Of a stretch of DNA of 64,000 nt, positions 58,001 through 64,000 are shown in pieces. The notes under the pieces are model-generated. The model did no database searches. It was not told the origin of the DNA and worked only from the letters and a program-made list of their open reading frames with translations. Every line of letters starts with the position of its first letter. Positions within the stretch are counted from its first letter, which is position 1. The translations under genes were made by a program, and so were the position numbers. This stretch comes from CAVOGJ01 sp963695405 (lineage in GTDB: Bacteria; Planctomycetota; Planctomycetia; Pirellulales; Pirellulaceae), in the NCBI GenBank assembly GCA_963695405.1, contig CAVOGJ010000012.1, forward strand, positions 124,001-188,000, given 5' to 3'.

Positions 58001-60331
58001 GGTCCGATTTGCCATGCGCTGCGACCTTATCGGGAACAGTTGGTCGCTGACCTATGGGCTGAACTGCACCAACCGACAGCTCCCGCGGCCCGTCGATTCC
58101 GCGCCGGGTTGGCCCTGGCCGAATTCGCCAGTGAGTCGCCAGCATGGACACGCGATGATTTTGCCTTTCTCGCCCACCAGCTGATCGTCGCCAATCCGGA
58201 TCATCAATCAAAGCTGCGAAAGAGCCTCAGCCCGATACGAAAACAGCTCGTGTCCGACCTGGAACGTTTCTGCATGGACGGACAACTGTCGGAGAGTCAA
58301 CTTCTCGGAGCTGCCAACGCCCTGGCCGAATTTGCCCAAGATGATCCCCGTACATTGGAACGTGTGTTGAGCAAAGCCGATCTGCTGGCGTTTCCAGTTG
58401 TCTTACCATCCGTCCACGCAGCCCTCCACCCGACGGAATCGCAACCGCTCGCGGACCTGTGGGCTGAACTGCACGAGCCGGCGATTTCCGTGGACCGCAG
58501 ATTTCGCGCCGGGCTGGCGCTGGCCGTTCACGCCGCAGAATCCGATCAGTGGACCGACGACGATTTTGCATTCCTCGCCAATCAGCTGATCAACACGTCT
58601 TATGCAGACCATCAGATGACGAAGGCGCGGACCTACCTGCGACTCGTTCGCCAACACGTAGTTCCGCACTTGGAAAAAATGTGTCTGAACGACGAACTGC
58701 CGGATTTGCAGCTGCTGTTGGCCACCAACGCGTTGGCCGACTTGGCAAAGGACGACGCAACGTGTTTGGCCCGCGTATTAGTCGGAGTCAATTCGACCCA
58801 GTACAAGATTCTATTCCCGGTCCTCGGTCATCGTGCCAGTGACTGGCTAGCGCAAGAAGTTTCCCGGCAACCGGCCGACGAGCTTTCGGAGCCGGACCGC
58901 GTGGAATTGGGAAAACGTCGGGCGGATGCGGCGATCACGCTTTTGCGTCAAGGCGCGCGAGACGAGGTATTCGATGTGCTCCGCGTCCGAGATGACCCCG
59001 AGTCGCTCACGCAGTTTGTTCACCGTTGCCGAGAGCGCGACATCAATGCCCAGCAACTGCTGGAATGTCTGCGAGCTGCCGATCGGATCCGTCAGGACAA
59101 ACGGGACAGCGAACGAGCCCTCGAGGATCGTGTGATGTGCGGGCTGTTGCTCGCCCTGGGCGAATATCCGCCCGACGAGCTGCCGCGGGCGGAGCGCGAA
59201 ATGTTCGTCGCGGACCTGGCCGATTGGTATGCCACGGATCCCAGTTCCGTGATTCACGGTGCGGCCGGCTGGCTGTTGCGAAACTGGGGGTATGAGGAGA
59301 CCACTCGCACTATCGACCAGACGCCCGTACCGTATGTGCCCGGTCGAGAGTGGTTTACGCAACAGATCGATATCGGCGCTGCGGTAGGTTCTTCCCTCGG
59401 ACACGAAACAGCCAAACTGCCTCAGACGTTTTACCTGACCTTCGTGGTGTTTCCGGCCGGCGAGTATGAGGTCGGCTCGCCGGAAGTCGAAGCGGATCGA
59501 CGTGATCGGGTGGAAAGGCTGCATCGCGTGACGATCACTCGGCCATTCGCTCTACTCGACCGGGAAGTGACGATGGCTGAGTTTTCGGCGTTCGACCCCG
59601 GTTACTTGGAACGCCTGTCTACCGTGTACCACGAGGAAGGAAGCAGCAAGCGCGTCATTGACAGGAGACTAGATGCGTCAAATGCAGCGAATACCATCAA
59701 CTGGTACGACTCGGTCCGCTTCTGCCGGTGGCTGACGAAGCAGGCGGGTTGGTTGGAGGAGGACCAACCTTATCCGGCTCCCACTTTGCTCGATCAGGAA
59801 GAATTTCCCGCGGATGCGGATCCGCTGGCGGGTGGTGCACCCGAGAACTGGCCGCTGCACCTGGATCGTCGAGGTTTTCGTTTGCCAACCGTGGACGAGT
59901 GGGAAATCGCGTGCCGCGCGGGCACACGCAGCCGGTATGGGTTCGGATGTGATGTTGCGCTGTTGGAACAGTATGGTTGGGTCAAAGGTCGAAGCGGAGA
60001 TTGGCTGCACGAGGTACGCATGCGAAAACCCAGCCTCGCTGGCCTATTCGACATGCACGGAAATGTCTTGGAGTGGTGTCACGATTGGTACGGAAACCAC
60101 CAGTTGGACGGCGCGATCGACCCAACCGAGCCCTCGGCCCTCATTTTGCAAGACGCCGGACCCAAGGTAGACGCTAAGCGGCGGGTGAGCCGTGGCGGTT
60201 GCTGGCGTTTCGCCTCCAGGTACTGCCGGTCGGCATACCAATGCTCCGACCGTCCTTACTTCGAGTTTGATCGGCTGGGTTTGCGCCTGGCCGTAGGGCT
60301 TCCTGCCAAACCCGGGCCACTGGATGACTGA
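55008..60331 (+). CDS. Ser/Thr kinase - nSTAND1 NTPase - FGE-sulfatase fusion (frameshifted)
   Basis: A very large fusion of about 1,774 aa. Residues 15-95 match the N-terminal domain of the kinase-TPR protein (SAWQSAERPAIEDYLTHC ... RRRAGESPSIEEYCDRFPEY). A kinase domain follows (GQGGFGVVYLAHD, lysine in VALKVP, DFG in VADFGLAI) with HCDLKLAN in place of HRDLKPEN. One missing G near 55953 (GCGCCGAGC for GCGCCGGAGC) moves the rest into the next frame, where MAPEQVRGESHLLDGRTDIW then continues. Next come an nSTAND1-type NTPase (Walker A YGPSGCGKSSLVKAG, Walker B LLVIDQFEQWL), a membrane helix (RLALVAVLAIFAIRLAYDV), two or more HEAT-like repeats and an FGE-sulfatase (SUMF1) domain at the end (FVVFPAGEYEVGSPEVEADR, MHGNVLEWCHDWY, RVSRGGCWRF). 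The start has GGAGG ten bases before. Confidence 0.85.
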
Positions 60332-60449
60332 ACTCTTCGCAGCGACGGGCCGCGACGCCTAGATGCGGCACATTTGCCCGGTCCTCGGTCGTCCGGCATG
60401 TCCGCGGCTGCCGAACTGGGGATTTGACCACTGCAGCACGCGAACGGTA

Positions 60450-60518
60450 GTGACTGACGACGACAACACCGCTTGGGTTCGGCGACTTCGCGACGTGGAT
60501 GAGGGAGCCGCGCGTGAA
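60450..60518 (+). pseudogene. Truncated ECF sigma factor start
   Basis: GTG at 60450 starts VTDDDNTAWVRRLRDVDEGA then AREC, closely matching the N-terminus of the intact ECF factor at 12343 (DDITAWIRRLNDVDEEAA). Homology stops at about 60518, where the 5' end of the ADP-ribosylglycohydrolase module begins. No remaining sigma regions are found further on, so the gene has been cut. Confidence 0.7.
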
Positions 60519-60696
60519 TGTGGTCATCAGCTAACCCCGGCCCGCACGCGCACAACCTCGGTCGAGCCAGTGACGTAGCCTCCCTTGGTCCGCACCGAGA
60601 CCGAGACCATCTCGCGTGACTTCGTGACGACGCTTCCATCCCACGTTACGATGGACACTCTTCAACTCACACCCAACGCACGGCGAAGAAAAGTTC

Positions 60697-60970
60697 ATGA
60701 AGCTCCCAGACCGACAACGGGGCTGCCTGATCGGGCTCGCCATCGGCGATGCGCTGGGCGCGGCGGTCGAGTTCCAGCCGCCGGGTACCTTCGCACCTGT
60801 CACCGGCTATCGGGCCGGCGGCCCGCACGGCCTGAATCCGGGCGAATGGACCGACGACACCAGCATGGCGCTCGCCCTGGCGGACAGCATGGCCCGAGTG
60901 GGTTGGAACCTCGACGACCAGGCCCGCCGCTACGTGTCGTGGTGGCGGACGGGAGAATATTCCGTCAAGC
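60697..60970 (+). pseudogene. ADP-ribosylglycohydrolase gene with large internal deletion
   Basis: The first 91 codons (MKLPDRQRGCLIGLAIGDAL ... LNPGEWTDDTSMALALADSM) are almost identical to the intact gene at 62833. At 60970, after EYSVK, the sequence jumps to CGCCGAGCAGGTTTAGCC, which is the 3' flank of the intact gene (63771 onwards, CGCCGAGCAGGTTCAGCC). About 660 bases of the gene are missing, including the second metal-binding motif, so it cannot be active. The 5' flank (60525-60696) also matches that of the intact copy. Confidence 0.92.
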
Positions 60971-61004
60971 GCCGAGCAGGTTTAGCCGTTCGTCACGTCA
61001 TCCC

Positions 61005-61036
61005 CCGGCGAACCCGCCCCGTGAGGGGCGGGGTGC
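61005..61036. repeat. Palindromic repeat (GTGA hairpin), copy next to the deleted glycohydrolase
   Basis: CCCGCCCC (61013-61020) pairs exactly with GGGGCGGG (61025-61032) around GTGA, preceded by GGCGAA. The same element is at 63804-63835 and, as CCGGCCCC variants, at both ends of the minisatellite block at 12.6-13.1 kb. Confidence 0.85.
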
Positions 61037-61266
61037 TGCGCGGTGCCGGGTGCGTCATGAGAGTCGATGTGTCTCGTGGGACAGGCGTCCGGCCAGCCAT
61101 TTCCACAATGGTGATCCGTCTGGCGATCAGACGCAAACCACGCTGTCAGCGGACCACACAACCATCGCACGATCCAACCGCTTCCAGCCCTGACAGGCCG
61201 GAAGCCTATCCCACGCCCGATGGATGTGGCCACGCAACTTCTTCCGGCCGACTAACCACCGAGTCC

Positions 61267-61473
61267 TCAAACAAGGGTTAAGCCGAACGCCCGGCAGAAG
61301 GGGCCGACGAATCTGCGGTCTTCCGACCAGTCGGTGATGGCGAAGACGACGGTTCGAAACACGCCTTTGAAGTCTTCTTCGAGCGACTGGCGAAGGCCCA
61401 GCAGTTTGCATAACCCCACCTGTAGGGCCGGCGTACCTTTCACCAAGCGCAAGGTCGGGGCAGACCTAGGCAT
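61267..61473 (-). pseudogene. Macro/PARG-like (TIGR02452-type) C-terminal fragment
   Basis: A 68-aa frame whose second half reads LEEDFKGVFRTVVFAITDWS followed by EDRRFVGPFCRAFG. This resembles the end of the microbial PARG (TIGR02452) family, which removes poly- or mono-ADP-ribose. The macro-domain loops are absent, so it is a relic. It lies between the deleted ADP-ribosylglycohydrolase and the ParE gene. The assignment comes from pattern memory and is not certain. Confidence 0.4.
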
Positions 61474-61852
61474 TCGATTTCCGGGCCAATTCTCGCAACA
61501 GCAACTCGACTTCTAAGCTGAGGTTGGGTTCGAGTTCGGCTAGTCGCGATGGTATATCCATCGATGCCTGCAACACAGTCAATATGATGATCTTGTCCCT
61601 GATGCCCGTTTCGCACGCCAGCAAGTGTTTTTCGATGCGATAGAATTGCATCGATGCGTGAAACATTGCTTCTTCCCGAAGCAGCTTGGGGTTCTCAGCA
61701 ATCCGTCGGATTCCCGCTTCGAGCTTGTCGAGGTATTGGTCCGCGGTTCGTTTTCCGAATTGTTCTGCAGAATGCGATTCGATACCGGCAATGTCCCGCA
61801 ACGCACGGTGGGTCAAGTGAATGGACGGCTTGCGACTTGATTTCTTAGCCAC
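61466..61852 (-). CDS. parE: ParE/RelE superfamily toxin
   Basis: A 128-aa toxin of the ParE group. The pattern LTHRALRDIAGIESHSAEQF then GKRTADQYLDKLEAGIRRIA and ENPKLLREE matches ParE, and YRIEKHLLACETGIRDKIII is the central sheet. ParE toxins inhibit DNA gyrase. A C-terminal extension of about 30 residues (IPSRLAELEPNLSLEVELLL) is longer than usual. The GTG start shares its G with the TAG stop of the antitoxin gene, so translation is coupled. Confidence 0.88.
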   Translation of the reverse strand: MAKKSSRKPSIHLTHRALRDIAGIESHSAEQFGKRTADQYLDKLEAGIRRIAENPKLLREEAMFHASMQFYRIEKHLLACETGIRDKIIILTVLQASMDIPSRLAELEPNLSLEVELLLRELARKSNA

Positions 61853-62097
61853 TACCGGACCTTTTTCAGCAGGCCGCGGAGATCCCCTTTGAAGAGATGC
61901 GTGCGACCGGCAATGGCGTCCTGATAACCATCAAGAATCGCGTCACGCGCTGCGGCCGCTTCCTGTCGACTCTTCTGCTGCCGGAGCAGATCACGCATGA
62001 ATTCGCTCGGCGTTGCATACAGCGTCCCATCACCGGAGTTCGCGTCAACGAAAGCCCGTAATTCATCCGTAAGGGAAAGGTTGATCGAACGACTCAT
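61852..62097 (-). CDS. parD: ParD-like antitoxin
   Basis: An 81-aa antitoxin. The N-terminus MSRSINLSLTDELRAFVDAN is a ribbon-helix-helix DNA-binding domain, followed by YATPSEFMRDLLRQQKSRQE, the ParD/CC2985 pattern, and a toxin-binding tail (YQDAIAGRTHLFKGDLRGLL). ParD normally represses its own operon and neutralises ParE. ATG at 62097 starts the ribbon strand; AAGGAGA lies ahead (complement of tctcctt at 62105-62111). Confidence 0.9.
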   Translation of the reverse strand: MSRSINLSLTDELRAFVDANSGDGTLYATPSEFMRDLLRQQKSRQEAAAARDAILDGYQDAIAGRTHLFKGDLRGLLKKVR

Positions 62098-62832
62098 TTG
62101 TAAATCTCCTTGGCTTCGTTCCCACCTGAATGTAGCTTGCATGGCCAAATACGTCAATATTCGCCACAACATCGGCCGGGCCTTTCCCTTTTTCCCTTAG
62201 AGACTGCCTATCCTTTTGTCCTGAAATAGCGGGAACATCAAACGCGCTACTCGACCTCGTCGTTCAGGGATTATAGGCAGCCTTCTCCCTTGGCCAGCGT
62301 ATCGCCAAAACCGCCGAGAATACCTAACCATCCAAGTTAAGTAGCGTGTCTGAGGTTCTTGAAGTAGCGCGTCTGAGGTTCTTCCGACAGTTTTGTGGCC
62401 CCATGGCGGTTTGTGTTCACGTGATCGAATGTAAGGAAATGCCAGCGGCCGCACGCCAAGTGCGTGTCTCACCGTAGCCTGGGGCCAGCGAAGGCGAGTT
62501 CTGCGAGCCAGAGCGCCGCCCCAGGTCGCGGGGTATGTGGGCAGCGGCCGAGCGAGCGTCCTCGCCATCAGCTCGCTCGCCACCGAGGCCGCACCCCGGC
62601 GCTGGTCACCATCGCAAACGCTCAAGACTCCCACGAGCTTGCTCGTGCGGTGAATCTGGTCCTCAGCTAACCCCGACCCGCGGCGCGTACAACCTCGGTC
62701 GAGCCAGCGACGTAGCCTCCCTCGGTCCACACCGAGACCGAAACCATTGCGCGTGACTTCGTGACGACGCTTCCATCCCACGTTACGATGGACACGCTTC
62801 AACTCACACCCAACGCACGGCGAAAAAAATCC
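62098..62832. repeat. 5' module of the ADP-ribosylglycohydrolase element and intergenic region
   Basis: The right part (about 62530-62832) is the 5' flank shared with the deleted copy at 60525-60696 and the relics at 44.9 and 50.8 kb. It includes a short inverted repeat CACGAGCTTGCTCGTG (62634-62649) and CAACCTCGGTCGAGCCAG. Farther left, GTAGCGTGTCTGAGGTTCTT and a variant are repeated at 62341-62381. No gene is supported in the stretch. Confidence 0.7.
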
Positions 62833-63762
62833 ATGACCCTCCCGGATCGACAACGGGGCTGCCTGATCGGGCTCGCCATCGGCGATGCCCTGGGCGCGGC
62901 CGTCGAGTTCCAGTCGCCGGGTACCTTCGCACCGGTCACCGGCTATCGGGCCGGCGGCCCGCACGGCCTGAACCCTGGCGAATGGACCGACGACACCAGC
63001 ATGGCGCTCGCCCTGTCGGACAGCATGGCCCGTGTGGGTTGGAGCCTCGATGACCAGGCCCGCCGCTACGTGTCGTGGTGGCGAACGGGAGCGTATTCCG
63101 TCAATGGCCGCTGTTTTGATATCGGGTTAACGACCGTCGACGCGCTGCGTCGCTTCGAGCAGCAGGGGGACGCCGCCAGCTCGGGCAGTTCGGCATCGCG
63201 GGCGAGCGGCAACGGCTCGATCATGCGGCTGGCTCCGGTACCGCTACGGTTTGTCGATCATTTTCCCGATCAGTTGGAGACCCTCCTGCAGCTCGCCGCC
63301 GAATCGAGCCTGCCGACGCACGCCAGTTCGCAGTGCCTGTCGGCTTGCCGCTATCTGGCGTTGATCCTGGCCGGCCTGCTGCACGGACTGGATCGCGACG
63401 AGGTCCTGGCGGCAGACTGGCCGCCGCTTCAGCAGTTGCGACGCCTGGCACCCCTGCACGCCGAGATCGACGCCGTGGCAGCGGGAAGCTTTCGCCACCG
63501 GCAGCCGCCGGAAATCAAAGGCAGTGGCTATGTGGTCCGCAGCCTGGAAGCGGCATTGTGGGCGTTTCACGACGCCGGCGACTTCGCCGAGGCCGTCTTG
63601 AAGGCGGTAAATCTGGGCGACGACACCGACACGACGGGCGCGGTGTGTGGTCAGCTGGCCGGCGCTTATTGGGGCGAGTCCGGCATTCCCGCCGACTTGC
63701 TGAACGGACTGGCCCGGCGAGACATGATCGAGTCCGCCTTAGCCGGTCTGCTTAAAGCATAA
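62833..63762 (+). CDS. ADP-ribosylglycohydrolase family protein
   Basis: A 309-aa ADP-ribosylglycohydrolase (DraG/ARH type), which cleaves ADP-ribose from proteins or small molecules. The two metal-binding motifs are intact: GEWTDDTSMAL near residues 53-63 and NLGDDTDTTGAVCGQLAGAY near 258-277. The N-terminal GCLIGLAIGDALGAAVEF is the family signature. Cytosolic. ATG at 62833 was chosen because it starts directly before DRQRGCLIG; in-frame upstream codons to 62761 belong to the shared flank. The gene sits in a module with conserved flanks; the copy at 60.7 kb has lost its middle. Confidence 0.93.
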   Translation: MTLPDRQRGCLIGLAIGDALGAAVEFQSPGTFAPVTGYRAGGPHGLNPGEWTDDTSMALALSDSMARVGWSLDDQARRYVSWWRTGAYSVNGRCFDIGLTTVDALRRFEQQGDAASSGSSASRASGNGSIMRLAPVPLRFVDHFPDQLETLLQLAAESSLPTHASSQCLSACRYLALILAGLLHGLDRDEVLAADWPPLQQLRRLAPLHAEIDAVAAGSFRHRQPPEIKGSGYVVRSLEAALWAFHDAGDFAEAVLKAVNLGDDTDTTGAVCGQLAGAYWGESGIPADLLNGLARRDMIESALAGLLKA

Positions 63763-64000
63763 GTGAACGCCGAGCAGGTTCAGCCGTCCGTCACATGATC
63801 CCCACGGCGAACCCGCCCCGTGAGGGGCGGGGTGCTGCGCACGTGGGATAGGCTTCCAGCCTGTCATTCTGACAATTGTGTTCAGTTTAGCCATCTGACG
63901 TAAGCCATGCTGACAACAAGACGGACCACACAACGATCGTATGACCCAACTAAGAGCAAGCCTCCGACAGGCTGGAAGCCGATCCCACGCCTGATGGACG
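63763..64000. repeat. 3' flank of the glycohydrolase module with palindromic repeat
   Basis: Matches the 3' flank of the deleted copy at 60971-61210, starting CGCCGAGCAGGTTCAGCC. Contains the perfect hairpin CCCGCCCC-GTGA-GGGGCGGG (63812-63831). It runs to the window end. No gene is seen. Confidence 0.85.

Overview
The window looks like a planctomycete chromosome, most likely of the Pirellulales/Pirellula type, and moderately GC-rich. The signs are two DUF1559 proteins with pilin-like N-termini, secreted proteins ending in dockerin repeats plus PEP-CTERM anchors, very long Ser/Thr kinases with a STAND NTPase or TPR tail, an ECF sigma factor next to such a kinase, and formylmethanofuran dehydrogenase subunits A and C (the bacterial tetrahydromethanopterin C1 pathway). 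I name the group by these gene families, not by a phylogenetic marker.

Layout. 0-8 kb: ABC-F ATPase, small secreted proteins, a diguanylate cyclase, a probable selenocysteine-containing ArsC/Spx-like thioredoxin-fold protein (in-frame UGA, U-x-x-C), a PEP-CTERM pyroglutamyl-peptidase-like protein and a SOUL heme-binding protein. 8-13 kb: a kinase-TPR protein convergent with an ECF sigma factor, then minisatellites bounded by inverted repeats and tRNA-Leu(UAA). 13-25 kb: a lipoprotein, DinB, the fhcA / mobA-like / fhcC cluster, two tandem lid-less Hsp70 genes with an HspQ-like gene, and a Tat-exported Gfo/Idh/MocA oxidoreductase. 25-33 kb: dockerin/PEP-CTERM protein, DUF1559 plus lipoprotein, two unknown genes, a 144-bp tandem repeat and a DUF937 protein. 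33-44 kb: a duplicated TPR gene segment, an apparent patatin-FUSC-porin operon, an IS4-type transposase remnant and the damaged parent TPR gene. 44-55 kb: HlyD + DUF3302 pair, PEP-CTERM protein, DUF1579, Nudix, and a DUF1559 + dockerin operon. 55-64 kb: a roughly 1,770-residue kinase-nSTAND1-FGE protein, a broken ECF sigma start, two copies (one internally deleted) of an ADP-ribosylglycohydrolase module, a macro/PARG-like fragment and a ParDE toxin-antitoxin pair.

The strongest surprise is the selenoprotein at 5.2 kb, which standard gene callers would miss. The second is the dispersed ADP-ribosylglycohydrolase module: one intact copy, one copy in which the gene start is joined directly to the 3' flank, and degraded copies elsewhere. 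It lies against a truncated ECF sigma gene and a PARG-like fragment, forming an ADP-ribose-related island.

Caution: at least seven genes carry single-base frameshifts whose two halves read as one normal protein. That number is high for real pseudogenes and may reflect indel errors in the assembly. I report those genes as full spans and give the break points.
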